Source of the DNA: CAVTOO01 sp963736355
GTDB lineage: Bacteria > Pseudomonadota > Alphaproteobacteria > Rhizobiales > Xanthobacteraceae
Direction: 5' to 3'
Assembly (NCBI GenBank): GCA_963736355.1
Contig: CAVTOO010000004.1
Location: 1-64,000, forward strand
Length of the DNA stretch: 64,000 bases
Within the stretch, counting starts at the first letter, position 1. Each line of letters begins with the position of its first letter. The notes beneath the pieces are model-generated. The model was not told the origin of the DNA, did not search any database, and saw only the letters and a list, made by a program, of their open reading frames with translations. Shown here piece by piece: positions 1-10,455 of the stretch. A program made the translations under genes and the position numbers.

Positions 1-42
1 ACGGATGCGCCTCTTCCAGGCGATGCCTGAAGGCTCAAGTCT

Positions 43-378
43 TTGGAGGGATTTCAGGTGCAGGCGGATGAAGTAAGAGAGCGTCTGAAAGGGAATGCTC
101 ATTTCTCGCAACAGAGACATCAGGCGAAGCTACTTAATGGCCAAGCGGCGTATCTTCATCCAATTGAGGAGATGGCCGAACGTGCGGGCATAGATCGGAA
201 GGTTTATCGATTTCTGCACGTGCTGTTTTCAAGCCATGTCCACGGTCTGCCGATGTCATATTATCGAATGGCAGATCAAGATCGAGGTCGAGGTGTGCCA
301 TTCCTGTCGAAGAACATTACACGGCTATCTGTTTGTCATGCGCTTCGATGTTGCTTGCTGGTAGTCGTGAAGAGATAG
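43..378 (+). CDS. hypothetical protein, C-terminal fragment (DUF5677-like appearance)
   Basis: An AT-rich open frame of about 111 residues starts at a TTG with no clear ribosome binding site. It is probably the tail of a longer gene cut by the window edge: the +2 frame upstream (reading FQAMPEGSSLW) runs into it with an apparent shift near position 40. The central part (ERAGIDRKVYRFLHVLFSSHVHG) resembles the helical His-containing segment of DUF5677-type hypothetical proteins. That resemblance is from memory only. Base composition is unlike the rest of the window, which suggests transferred DNA. No function can be assigned. Confidence 0.3.
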   Translation: MEGFQVQADEVRERLKGNAHFSQQRHQAKLLNGQAAYLHPIEEMAERAGIDRKVYRFLHVLFSSHVHGLPMSYYRMADQDRGRGVPFLSKNITRLSVCHALRCCLLVVVKR

Positions 379-461
379 AACGCCTTTTTGAGGGTATTGC
401 TTGAACCGTTCTTTGCAGGCGTTGAAATGCACACGTTCGCTTTAAATCAGGATGCGCGATT

Positions 462-1179
462 ATGATTTGGGATATTTGGTGGCAGGTGTGGACTTACAAG
501 GTATCACTTGTGCCGGTCCTTTTAACTTATCTGCTTTTAGACTCACAGGCGATCATTCGCAGAATAACAAAGCAATACTATGTACCGATCTACTTTATAA
601 TTTTTCCGGACGGTCATACCGATAAAATGTACGCCGAGTACTTTAGCGAGGATGATTTCTACGGCGTCGGTCAGGAGATGTCGGGGGGAGGAGAAGGCCG
701 CGCTTCGCCAGAAGATTTGGATTTATGCGATCGTATCGATGCTGTCCGCGACTGTTCTTGCTCCATATTTATGCGGCATCGTTTCGGCCTTTTATCTTTC
801 GCCCCAGCAGTTCAAAGAGTTTGTCTGGTTTCTTCTGATTGTAAAGATATCCCTGATCGGGTTTGCACTCTTTCGGCTGCGTACCGAAAGTCGGGCAGTC
901 TTGCATGGAGGCGCTTATTATTACGTCGTCGCGATCTACATTGCTTATGTCTATTTTGTGTGGCGGGGCTTAGAGAAGTCGTTTGCTTGGGCATATCGAG
1001 AGTTAACGACTAGCGGCGTGTGGGGATTGGTTACGGCGGCCGGTGACTTATTCCACGAGGAGTTCTTTCTCAACATTCTTGCCGTGTCTCTGTTTACCTA
1101 CGTGGTGCAGCAGCGCTTCACTTTGCCGACGAACATCTCTCCGCCGGAGTGGGCCAGTGACGACACTGCAGTTGGCTAA
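462..1179 (+). CDS. membrane protein of unknown function, frame interrupted at a G6 run
   Basis: Two overlapping frames join into one membrane protein of about 238 residues. The N-terminal part (from ATG 462) has a hydrophobic segment (VSLVPVLLTYLLL). After the run of six G at 683-688 the reading continues in the next frame with three or more hydrophobic helices (IYAIVSMLSATVLAPYLCG; FVWFLLIVKISLIGFALF; YYYVVAIYIAYVYFVW), ending at TAG 1177-1179. Removing one G restores a single open frame. I recognise no family. The AT-rich composition matches the flanking remnant and differs from the rest of the window. The homopolymer break could be a sequencing error or a slippage switch. Confidence 0.4.
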
Positions 1180-1717
1180 TTTTCTAGGTCGTTTGCGAGG
1201 CACCGGTCCGATAAACACCGTCGCGATTGCTATGCTTCTTACCGAGTGTAAATTTAGACCGCTTCATTTTCGTTTGGCGGAAGCATTCGTTGCGATTCTT
1301 TGTTTGTGCGTCTTAAGGCGAGAGCCGACGCTTACATTGGGAAAATGCCAAGTATCGTTTTGCTACTGGCGAAAGCGGTTTGGCGAAAACAGCCTTGGGT
1401 TGTTCAGTGCCACGTTTCGGGCAATCGATTGCTATCACATCGCGTGCGATTATCTTGCCGACCGGCAGGTAAGCGACACGCGCGATACGTTGATCAAATA
1501 CAATGGCAAGCCAAGTAATCTATACGTGCAGATATTCGATCAAAATCTAGACTGTTCGCGGTGTAGCTCTGCGCGCACGTATCAATCTTGATTGAGAGAA
1601 GGGCGCCCGCCGTGCCGCTACCGGCCGCGCGGCCCAAGGATGGGGGAGATCGGCGCGAACTGTGCGCTGTCGTTTCAATGAGGTCCGCCAATTTCCGCAA
1701 TCGCTTTCGCCCAACCC
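1180..1717. other. AT-rich interval without a supported gene
   Basis: Several short overlapping frames exist here on both strands (for example 1300-1518 plus), but none has a convincing start, ribosome site or recognisable motif. Base composition changes to the high-GC background near 1,600, just before the SDR gene. This looks like the internal end of the foreign segment that occupies the left edge. No direct-repeat attachment site is obvious. Confidence 0.35.
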
Positions 1718-2458
1718 TCACCGTCCGCCCGACACATTCACAATCGTCCCTGTAATGAACGACGCTGCAGGCGACGTGAGAAACAGCACGGTGTTCGCCA
1801 CTTCCGACGGCTGGCCGAAACGCTTCATCGGAATCCACGCGATCCGCTCGGGCCGCTTCGCCGGGTCGTTGGCGTCGGTGTGAATGGGGCCGGGCGCGAC
1901 CGCGTTGACGCGGATGCCGTCGTCGGCGACTTCCTTGCTCAGCGCGGTCGTCAGCACATTGAGCCCGTTCTTTGTCGAGCCATACCAGACGCCGTGATTC
2001 GGATTGCCGATTTCGGCGGACCGCGAGCTGATGAAGACGATGCTGCCGCCATGGCCGCCGCGCGCGGTCGACATGCGCCGGATCGCCTCCGCCGCGCAGA
2101 AATGCGCGCCGAGCAAATTGAGATCGACCGCCTTGCGCAGCGTCTCGGTCGAGGCCTCGGCGAGCGCGGAGTTCGGTCCGCCATATCCTCCCGCATTGTA
2201 GACAAGAGCGTCGAGCCGGTCGAAATGGCCATCGAACTCCTTGAACATCCGGCGGATGTCGTCTTCCTTTGTCATGTCGGCCTGAATGATCGCGGCCTTG
2301 CGCCCTTGCGCGCGCACATGATCGGCGACGCTTTCCGCGGCCGCGCGGTCGTTGACGTAGTTGATGGCGACGTCATAGCCGTTCTCGGCGGCCTGACGGG
2401 CGATGGCGGCGCCGATGCTGCGGCTGCCGGCCGCGACGAGCATGACTGGTGTGGACAT
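1718..2458 (-). CDS. SDR family NAD(P)-dependent oxidoreductase
   Basis: A complete 246-residue short-chain dehydrogenase/reductase with a Rossmann fold. The cofactor motif is AAGSRSIG at residues 9-16, so the usual second Gly is Ser. NAG lies at 88-90 and the catalytic Ser (144/145), Tyr159 and Lys163 (YGSTK) are all present. The C-terminus ends NVSGGR, close to the classical SDR ending. It is paralogous to the gene immediately upstream (about 28 bp gap), so the pair looks like a tandem duplication transcribed together. The substrate cannot be told from sequence; family members reduce 3-oxoacyl, sugar or steroid carbonyls. Confidence 0.85.
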   Translation of the reverse strand: MSTPVMLVAAGSRSIGAAIARQAAENGYDVAINYVNDRAAAESVADHVRAQGRKAAIIQADMTKEDDIRRMFKEFDGHFDRLDALVYNAGGYGGPNSALAEASTETLRKAVDLNLLGAHFCAAEAIRRMSTARGGHGGSIVFISSRSAEIGNPNHGVWYGSTKNGLNVLTTALSKEVADDGIRVNAVAPGPIHTDANDPAKRPERIAWIPMKRFGQPSEVANTVLFLTSPAASFITGTIVNVSGGR

Positions 2459-2486
2459 TCGGAATGTCTCCTGGAACGCGTGACGC

Positions 2487-3225
2487 TCAGCGCGCGCCGC
2501 TGACCATGATGCTGGCGGACGAGACGAACGACGCCTCGTTCGAGGCGAGGAACAGCACGGTCGCCGCGACCTCCTCGGGCTTGCCGTAGCGGCCCATTGG
2601 AATGTCTTTGATGCGCTCCGGCGCGCTTTGCTCGTTGTTCATGTCGGTCGAGATCGGTCCCGGCGACACGAGGTTGACGCGAATGCCCTCGGCCGCGACC
2701 TCCTTGCCGAGCCCGTAATTCAGCGCGTCGAGGCCGCCCTTGGAGGTGGCGTAGATGATCGCCCGGCCCGGCGCGCCGTAATAGCCGGCGCGCGAACCGA
2801 CCAGAACGATGTTGCCGCCTTGTCCGCCGAGCCGCGTCGACATGCGCCGGATCGCCTCGCGGCAGGCCAGATGCGCGCCGAGAAAATTGACGTCCATCAC
2901 CCGGCGCAGATCCGCCCAGTCCGCATCGACCAGTCGCGAGGGCTTGTTCTGGATGCCTGCATTGTAGACCATGCAGCTGATCGGCCCGAGCCCGGCATCG
3001 ACTTCCGCGAACAGGCGCAGGATATCGGCTTCCTTGCTCGACATCCGCCTCGATGACGAGCGCGCGCCGGCCGGCGGCCCGGACATCCTTCGCGACGTCT
3101 TCGGCTGCCTCTCGCTTGCTGGTGTAGCTCAGCGCCACGTCGAAGCCGCGCTGCGCGGCGAGGCGGGCGATCGCGGCGCCGATGCCGCGGCTGCCGCCGA
3201 CGACAAGCATGATGGGAGCCGTCAT
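2487..3225 (-). CDS. SDR family oxidoreductase, apparent frameshift near 3038
   Basis: Tandem paralogue of the downstream SDR. The N-terminal part starts at ATG 3225 (MTAPIMLVVGGSRGIG), giving the glycine-rich motif VGGSRGIG at residues 9-16. After residue about 62 (EADV) the frame shifts, and the remainder (SKEADILRLFAEVDAGLG...) continues to the stop at 2487 with NAG and the catalytic YATSK. Deleting one G near 3038 gives a 245-residue protein aligned end to end with its neighbour. A good ribosome site (AGGAGACACC) precedes the start. It is likely co-transcribed with the next gene. I read the shift as a sequence error because both halves stay conserved. Confidence 0.8.
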
Positions 3226-3381
3226 GGTGGTGTCTCCTGAAATGAAAATGTCGCCCGGACACGCAGGCGACCCCGCATGCGCGGAACCGAGTATATCGTC
3301 ATGCGCTGTGTGAGGAGCAGGGAGATCGCAGCCGATCCGGCGCTTATCCCGTTGGGGATGTCGCCCACGGGCAGGCGTTTC

Positions 3382-3767
3382 TTACTTCCGGATGCTGCCG
3401 TCCGGCGACACCTTGCCCGATGCTGCGGAGAACAGGCAGAGCGGCACGATAACCTGCTGAACTGTGTGCGCGCGGCCCACGATGGCTTTCTGCATCTCCG
3501 GCGGCAATTTGGACAGCATATCGGTATGCGCCATCATGTCCTTGAGCGTTTCGGACGGGCCGATCAGCGCGAACGAGGCTTCACGGTCTTCCGGCAGCGC
3601 GGTTGTTTCGATGATCTGTCTGCGAACGCAGGCGCAGTGAAGGCTGATCGTCTTCGCGTCCGATAAGATGGATTGAGGGCAGTTCTTCTCGAACGCCTTT
3701 TCCATCGTCTGCGCGTGCGCGAGCGGTGTCGCGCAAGAAGCACGAACAGGGCGGAAATCCATTTCAT
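3382..3767 (-). CDS. small exported hypothetical protein, apparent frameshift in the signal peptide
   Basis: A short protein with an N-terminal hydrophobic signal (MKWISALFVLL, ATG at 3767), which after a one-base shift near 3735-3740 continues as ATPLAHAQTMEKAFEKNC to the stop at 3382. The mature part is about 110 residues with three Cys (KNC, HCAC) and a helical region rich in charged residues. The AHAQ sequence is a plausible signal-peptidase I site. I do not recognise a family. It lies alone between the SDR pair and a divergent GNAT gene. Confidence 0.5.
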
Positions 3768-3921
3768 CGATGCCTCCGTGGGTCGTTGGCGACACGGGCT
3801 GATGCGCAACGCTAACACGGTGGTGTTCGAGCCGACAACGTCGCGTCCGATCCGCTCGCCAGGTCAATGGGCGCCACCGCGGCTTGTTCGCCGCGCCGGC
3901 TTCTGTGGTATGGCTCACGCC

Positions 3922-4440
3922 ATGTCTGCTGAATTGAAGTCCGTTGAATTGAAGCCGCTCACTGCCGCCGATATCGCTTTCGTCGCGCGTTGCCTGTCGC
4001 TGCCGCACGCGCGCGAGGGATGGGAACTGCCGTCCAGCGCGGCCGAGATCGCCGAGCTGCTGACCTCCGAACATGATCGCGCCTTCATCGTCCACGCCGA
4101 CGGCCGCCCGGTGGGGTTCGCGCATGCCTATAATTGCTATGCGCAGCCCGATCCGATCCGCAGCGACAAAGAGCCGCCGCAGACCTGGGGTTTCGGCATC
4201 GTCATCGGCGATGTCGCGATGCTGCGGCGAGGCATCGCCACCGCCGTCGTGGCCGAACTCGCGGTCCTTCTGCCGAAGCTCTGCAATTGCGCGCGCTTCA
4301 TCGTCGAATTGCGCTCCGACAACGATGCCGGCATCGCGCTCCTGGCGAAGTCGGATTTTCAGACCGTGGCGTGGATCGACGACGATCCTGCGCGAGCGAG
4401 CCAGATCATGGTGCGCAACCTTGTGGGCGATGCGGCCTGA
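3922..4440 (+). CDS. GNAT family N-acetyltransferase
   Basis: A protein of about 172 residues with the layout of the Gcn5-related acetyltransferase fold. It has an N-terminal beta-alpha segment (LKPLTAADIAFVARCLSL), a central strand (WGFGIVIGDVAMLRRGIA) corresponding to the acetyl-CoA-binding motif A region, and a C-terminal motif B region (IVELRSDNDAGIALLAKSDF). The R-x-x-G-x-A pyrophosphate loop is seen only in relaxed form (RRGIATAV). The start could be ATG 3922 or the in-frame ATG at 3910. The acceptor substrate is unknown. The gene is divergent from the exported protein at 3382-3767. Confidence 0.6.
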   Translation: MSAELKSVELKPLTAADIAFVARCLSLPHAREGWELPSSAAEIAELLTSEHDRAFIVHADGRPVGFAHAYNCYAQPDPIRSDKEPPQTWGFGIVIGDVAMLRRGIATAVVAELAVLLPKLCNCARFIVELRSDNDAGIALLAKSDFQTVAWIDDDPARASQIMVRNLVGDAA

Positions 4441-4586
4441 CCGCCGTCTGTGGACGTTGAACTTTCCACAGACCGGATATGAGTTGTCAGCGCATCAGCC
4501 CGCTGATGGCCGCCCGTCAAAAATGACTCATATCAATTCCCGGATGAAATTTCGCCGCTAGGAACCCCGTATCAGGTTGGCTGGAG

Positions 4587-6255
4587 ATGCGCGTGACTGG
4601 GAATGGACAAGACAAAAGCGCGGCGGGCGGCGAAGGCGATGTGCTCGATGCGCTGGTGCTGGGCGGCGGCTTCGGCGGCATGCACATGCTGCATCAGTTG
4701 CGCGAGATGGGGCTGAAAGTGCTGGCGCTGGAGGCCGGTACCAGTGTCGGCGGCGCCTGGTACTGGAACCGCTATCCCGGCGCGCGCTGCGACGTCGAAA
4801 GTCTGGTTTACTGCTACTCGTTCTCGCCGGTCATCGACGCCGAATGGCGCTGGACGGAACGCTACGCCGCGCAGCCCGAAATTCTCCGCTACATGAATTT
4901 CGTCTGCGACAGGCTCGATCTGCGCAAGGACATCCGCTTCACGTCGCGTCTCGTCAAAGCCAGCTTCGACGACGCCACGGGTCTGTGGACCTTTGTCACC
5001 GAGAAGGGCGATGTCTATCGCGCGCGCCACTTCGTCTCGTCGGCCGGGCCGATCTCCGCGCCGATCTGGCCCGACATTCCAGGTCGCGACACCTTCAAGG
5101 GCGAGATCTACCACACCGCGCTGTGGCCACAGCAACAGCCGCCGGATTTCACCGGCAAGCGGGTCGGCGTCATCGGCACGGGCTCGTCCGGCACGCAATT
5201 GATTCCGCTCGTCGCCGAGCAGGCGAAGCATCTCACCGTCTTCGTGCGCACGCCGAGCTTCTATGCCAACGCCAACAACCGTCCGCTGACCGAGGCCGAT
5301 TTCGAGTGGTGGAAGGCGAACAGGGATAAGGTCCGCGGCCGGATGCGCACCGCCGAGATCATCGGCTCGGGCGATGTGTTCATGGGCGACGACATGCTCG
5401 CGACGCGCCAGAAGCTCGGCAGCGACTATACGAAAGAGCAACGGCGCGAGATTCTGGAAAGTCGCTGGCAGTTCGGCGGCGCCACCATGCCGCGCGCCTT
5501 CGCCGATATCCTGACCGACCGCGACTCTGAATGACGAAGTCGGCGCATTCCTGCGCGACAAGATCGCCGGCATCATCAAGGATCCGGCGACGGCGGAGAT
5601 CATGACGCCGCGCAATATCTATTTCGGCACCAAGCGCATCTGCGTCGGCACCAATTTCTACGAGACCTTCAACCGGCCGAATGTCAGCGCCGTCGGCGTC
5701 AAGCAGACGCCGATCGAGCGCTTCACAGAGAAAGGCCTGATCGTCGGCGGCAAGGAATACGAGCTGGACGTCGTCATCTGCGCCTCCGGCTTCGATGCGC
5801 TCACCGGCGCGCTGACGGTCATCGATATCAGGGGCGTCGATGGTCAATCGATCAAGGAGACATGGGCGCACGGCTCCGACACTTATCTCGGCATCGGCGT
5901 CGCCGGCTTTCCCAACCTGCACATGATCGGCGGGCCCGGCAGCCCTTCGGTGCTGGTCAACGTCATCATGGCCAACGAATATCAGGTCGGATGGATTTCA
6001 AAGCTGATCGGGCACATGCGCGACAAGGGGTTGACGCGCGTCGATGTCGATCCCGCCGCGCAGGCGGACTGGGTGCACACCGTCAACAACGTCATCACCG
6101 GCACCGTCTTCACCAGTGCCGACAGCTGGTATGTCGGCACGAACGTGCCGGGCAAGCCCAAGGGCATCCTCGCCTATGCCGGCGGCATCGTGAACTACAA
6201 GGATGCCTGCAACGCGGTCGCCGACAAGGGCTATGAGGGGTTCGTTTTTTCCTAG
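4587..6255 (+). CDS. Baeyer-Villiger type flavin-containing monooxygenase, apparent frameshift near 5527
   Basis: A Class B flavoprotein monooxygenase of about 555 residues. The first Rossmann motif (GGGFGG, residues 26-31) binds FAD, and a second (GTGSSG, about 197-202) binds NADPH. The Baeyer-Villiger fingerprint F-x-G-x-x-x-H-x-x-x-W-P is matched exactly at residues 170-181 (FKGEIYHTALWP). The frame breaks at about 5527 (cgcgactctgaatgac); removing one T gives RDLNDEVG and the remaining third of the protein to TAG 6255. Such enzymes insert one oxygen next to a ketone to give esters or lactones. The substrate is unknown. The gene is convergent with the homocysteine methyltransferase gene, their ends overlapping by about four bases. 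Confidence 0.85.
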
Positions 6256-7236
6256 CGGACCGCGCGCTGCTTCGGCGCGGCTGCGTCAGACTCCGTCGCC
6301 GTGCAGGCAAAGCAGATCTGCTCGACATGACGGAAATCCGTGCCGCAGCAGCCGCCCAGCACGGTGAACTGCGGCAGGTGACGTTCGCAGCGTGCGGTAT
6401 TGCTGGCCGAGCAGCGCCGGATCGCCGTCGTCGAGGTCGGTGGCGCTGTCCAGTTCGGCGTGGCTGCGCATCGAGGCGTTGGCGCGCAGGCCGCGCAGTC
6501 TTTTCGTCCAGGCGTCGCCCTTGGCGAGAACATCCTCGAAATGGGTTGGGTGCGCGCAGTTCAGCATGTAATAGGCCGGCGCGTTGTCGGTCGCCGCGTC
6601 GGTTTCGCGGATGGCGTCGGCCAGCGCCTGTCCGCTCGGCAGCCGCCCGTCGGTTTCCACCGTGAACGAGATCACCGACGGCATGCCGGCCGTCTTCGCG
6701 GCTTGCGCAACGCCGATGGCTTCCGCGACATAGTTGATCGTAAAGGCGCTGACGAAATCGGCATCGGTGTTGCGAAACACCTCGATCTGTTCGCCGTGAT
6801 AGTCGGCCGCCTCGCGCGCGGACATCATCGCGTCTGGGCGATAGCCGTCGCCGCGCGGGCCGATATTGCCCGAAATCACCATCGGCGATTGCTTCGTCTC
6901 GTATTCGTCGCGCATCGACGCCATCAGCGCGATGCTGCGGCGGTTGATGTCGGCGAGCGCCTTCTTGTCGTAGCCGAGCTTCAGAGCCCAGTCGCGATTG
7001 GCGCGCCAGGTCGGGGCTTCGAACACAAAGCCGAGCCCCTTGTCGCGGGCGAGTTGCGCGAAGCGCGCGTAGTAGTCGCGCACCTGTGTCATGCCCTTGG
7101 GGTTCTTCATCAGGTCGAACGACGCGAAATGCGGCAGGTCGATGCCGTGATGGAAAATAAGGCAGGTTTCCATGCCGGCATCGGTCAGGAACAGCTTGTC
7201 CGTCAGTTGCGGCAGCTGCGTGCGGTATTTCGCCAT
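6252..7236 (-). CDS. homocysteine S-methyltransferase family protein, apparent frameshift near 6388
   Basis: A Zn-dependent methyltransferase barrel of about 327 residues. ATG 7236 follows a strong ribosome site (AAGGAGAAAGTC). Conserved features are the N-terminal TDAGMET, SGNIGPRGDGY, and the zinc ligands Cys in MLNCAHP and the Cys pair in GGCCGTD near the C-terminus. The frame breaks near 6388, and one inserted base accounts for it (ctgcgaacgtcac to LRRHLPQF). The family transfers methyl groups from S-methylmethionine or betaine-type donors to homocysteine. Lying next to a tricarboxylate-type transporter, it may serve a methylated substrate, but that is inference. Confidence 0.8.
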
Positions 7237-7391
7237 GACTTTCTCCTTCAACAAGACATGCCCTTCCACACGCCTTTCGCGGCAAATGGGTTTGCGGGCG
7301 CGTGCCAATGCGCGCGCAGGCTTTGGGACGCCGTGTCGCGGCAAACGGTTCAACGAGGTGAAGGGTCGGACGGCGGCTTTGCCGGCCTAGG

Positions 7392-8931
7392 TCATTGGCC
7401 GACCGTGTCCGGCACGATGGGCGCCCTGCAACTCCGCGCCGCAGACCACAGCGAAGCCACCACGATGAGCGCGCTGATGGCGAGCAGGCTTGCGCTCAGC
7501 GGTGAACTGACGAAGGCCGAGAAGTCGCCGCCGCCGAATGTCAGCGTGCGGCGGAATTGCACTTCCATCGGCGGTCCGAGAATGAAACCGAGAATGAGGG
7601 GCGCGAGCGGCAGGTCCAGAAGCCGCAGCCCATAGCCGAGCAGGCCGAACGCGATTACCTCGCCGACATCGAAGGCGCTGGTGTTGATCGTGTAGGCGCC
7701 GATGGCGATGAAAAAGAGAACCGCCGGGTAGAGGATGTGCTGCGGCACCATCAGGATGCGGACCCACACGCCGACCAGCGGAATGTTCAGGATCAGCAGG
7801 AAGATGTTGCCGATCCAGAAGCTCATCACCAGCCCCCAGAACATTTCGGGCTTGTCGTTGACGAAGCTCGGGCCCGGCGCCATGCCGTGCACCAGCAGCA
7901 CGCCGAGCAGCAGCGCCAGCGCCGGCGTGCCGGGAATGCCGAGCGTCAGCGTCGGAATGAAAGCGGCCTGGTCGGCGGCATTGTTGGCGCTCTCGGGGCC
8001 CGTCACGCCTTCGAGCGCACCCTTGCCGAAGCGCGAGGGGTCCTTGGCGATCTTCTTCTCGGCCGCATAGGACACGAACGCCGCGATCAGTCCGCCGGTG
8101 CCGGGAATCGAGCCCGTCGTCGCGCCGATCAGCCCGCCGCGGATCGACGGCATGAGTGTCCGGCGAAGGTCGTCGCGCGTCGGGATGAGTGCGCGCAGCG
8201 TCACGGATTTGCGATCCACCGTGCCGCTTTGCTGGTCGTGCATCGTCGCGATCACTTCGGTGACGCCGAACAATCCGATGGCGAGCCCGGTGAGGCTCAG
8301 GCCGTCCCAGATGTCGAGAATGCCGAACGTATAGCGCTGCACGTTGGATTCGAGATCGGTGCCGACAAGCCCGAGCGCGATGCCGAAGGCGACCATCGCG
8401 TAGCCGTTCATCGGCTTGTCGCTCGCGGCACTCGACGAGATCACGAGGCCTAGCAGCATCAGCGCAAAGAACTGCGACGGCCCGAATTTCAGCGCCACCT
8501 GCGCGATCAGCGGCGAGAACAGCATCATCAGGATGATACCGATGGAGCCGCCGATGAAACTCGCCACCGCCGTCATCGACAGCGCGATGCCGGCGCGGCC
8601 CTGCCGCGCCATCGGATAGCCGTCGATGCAGGCCAGCGCGCTTTTGGCTTCGCCCGGAATGTTCAAGCAGGATCGAGGCGATCGAGCCGCCATAGGACGT
8701 GCCGTAATAGATGCCGGCGAGCATGATCAGCCCGGTCGTCGGCTCCAGATGAAAGGTGAGCGGAAACAAAAGCGCCATGGCGATGAAGGTGCCAAGCCCC
8801 GGCAGCGCGCCGAGCAGCGTGCCGACGGTGACGCCGATGGCGCAGTAGAACAGATTGATCGGGGTGATCGCGCGCAGGAGACCGAGTTCGGCATTGCCGG
8901 CGATGGCGGAGAGATAATTGATCACATCCAT
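7392..8931 (-). CDS. tctA: tripartite tricarboxylate transporter, large permease TctA, apparent frameshift near 8667
   Basis: The large membrane subunit of a TTT transporter, about 512 residues after repair, the usual TctA length. It begins MDVINYLSAI and has the conserved TctA stretch LPGLGTFIAMALLFPLTF followed by IYYGTSYGGSIASILL and NIPGEA; a one-base insertion (cttgaac) separates these last two. A dozen hydrophobic helices follow, including the second TctA signature region (IPGTGGLIAAFVSY and TLGIPGTPALALLLG). Its ATG overlaps the stop of tctB by four bases, so the two are translationally coupled. It is the third gene of a tctC-tctB-tctA operon read on the minus strand. Confidence 0.88.
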
Positions 8932-9410
8932 CAGAAGGGCCAGTTCCAGAAATCGAGCGGCAGATTGAGTCCGAGCACGAAGATCAGGTAAGTCGTGACG
9001 AGGAATCCGGCCGAGAGCCACACCACCATCAGCGGCGTGATCTTGCGATTGCCGAACGCCGCGATCGCCGTCATCGCCAGCGTCGCCGGAATGAGGCCGA
9101 AGCGTCCGACCAGGGCTGCGAACGCCGCAATCGAGACGCTGACGGCGAGCGCGCCGCGCCAGTCGAATTTCTCCCAGCGGTCGGACGGGTCGCCTCCGGT
9201 GGCGCCGGTCCCGATCGCGATCAGCGCCGGCACGGCAAAGCTTAAGCCGAACAGCGCCACCACCGATCCGATGATGAGCGGAAACATGCCCGCGCCCATG
9301 TTCGAGAGCCGGCCAACCGGCAACTGCATGTACGCGTAGCCGGCGTAGAGCACGCCGAACACGAACAGCGCCGCGCCCTTCACGATCTGTTTCTGCAAGG
9401 CAGGAGTCAT
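8931..9410 (-). CDS. tctB: tripartite tricarboxylate transporter, small permease TctB
   Basis: A 159-residue protein with four hydrophobic segments (about residues 10-27, 40-64, 88-118 and 133-150), typical of the TctB family in length and topology. It pairs with TctA in the inner membrane to form the Na+ or proton-coupled solute importer. The N-terminal loop contains the small-residue segment MGAGMFPLI that TctB proteins commonly show. It sits between the receptor gene (78 bp upstream) and tctA (4 bp overlap). Confidence 0.82.
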   Translation of the reverse strand: MTPALQKQIVKGAALFVFGVLYAGYAYMQLPVGRLSNMGAGMFPLIIGSVVALFGLSFAVPALIAIGTGATGGDPSDRWEKFDWRGALAVSVSIAAFAALVGRFGLIPATLAMTAIAAFGNRKITPLMVVWLSAGFLVTTYLIFVLGLNLPLDFWNWPF

Positions 9411-9488
9411 AGCAGCGTCATGTGTGTGATGGCTGGCGCGTGAGAAGAAAAAGGGTGGCCGTCGCCGGCCACCCTCGTGTTCAGACTC

Positions 9489-10455
9489 TTATTTCTTGTT
9501 GGCGTAGTAGGCCTTCCACGTCGCCACCTGGTCGGCGACATCCTTCGCCGTGCCCTCGGGCCCTAGGTTCTTCACCGGGTTGTAGAGCTTGGCGTGATAC
9601 TCGATCACCTCCGGCGAATTGATCGCCTTGTCGAGCGCAGCGACCAGCGCTGCTTTCGCGTCGGCCGGGAAGCCCTTCGGCGCGATGAACACGCGATAGT
9701 TGGAGAACGGGATCTTGCCGCCCTGTTCGACGATGGTCTTGACGTCCGGCGCATAGGGGCCGCGCGTGTCGGACAACACCGTGATCAGCTTGACGCGGCC
9801 GTCTTTCACGAAGTTGGCGAAGATGCCGCCGTCGATGGTGAGGTCGGCATGCCCGCCCATGATCTGCGGCAGGGCTTCGTTGGCGCTCGCGGTGTTGGCC
9901 GAGACGAAGTTGATGCCGAAATTCGCCGCCATCTGTTCCATGGCGTGCTGGAGCGGACGTCCGGTTGAGAGGAAGCGCAGCTGCTTGGTCTTGGAATATT
10001 CGCCCATGCTCTTCAGATCGTTGAAGGGCGCATCCTTGCTGGCGACAAGCCCGAACGGAATCGAACCTGTGGTTGCGAGATATTCGAAATCGTCGGCGGT
10101 GTAGGGCGAGTTGGCGCCGGGGAAGAACGGCTCCAGCGAGACCAGCGACGTTGCCGAGAAGCCGATGGTGTAGCCGTCGGGCTTGGCGCGCATGATTTCC
10201 TGCATGCCGAGCGCGGACGCGGCACCCACCTTGTTCTCGACGACAAAGCTCCAGCCGGTCTGCTTTTCCATCTGGTTGATGACGGTGCGCGTGATGATGT
10301 CGCTGGTGCCGCCGGCGCCGTAGGGCACCACGACGCGGATCGCGCGCGTCGGCTTCCACTGCGCTTGCACTTCATGAACGGCGATACCCGTCGCAGCCGT
10401 GGCGAGCGCTGCCGTGAAGACAGCGCGGACGAGAAAATTGGCGTCGTGTTGTCAT
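9489..10455 (-). CDS. tctC: tripartite tricarboxylate transporter substrate-binding protein (Bug/TctC), frameshift in signal peptide
   Basis: A periplasmic solute receptor of the Bug family, about 321 residues. The start is ATG 10455 (MTTRRQF). One extra T in the run near 10434 shifts the frame; removing it gives a continuous signal sequence (RRQFLVRAVFTAALATA) with a twin-arginine-like start and a likely cleavage after VQA. The mature part shows the Bug hallmarks IRVVVPYGAGGTSDIITR at the start and the P-D-G-Y-T loop (KPDGYTIGF). It is first in the tctCBA operon and would deliver an unidentified carboxylate to TctAB. Confidence 0.85.
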
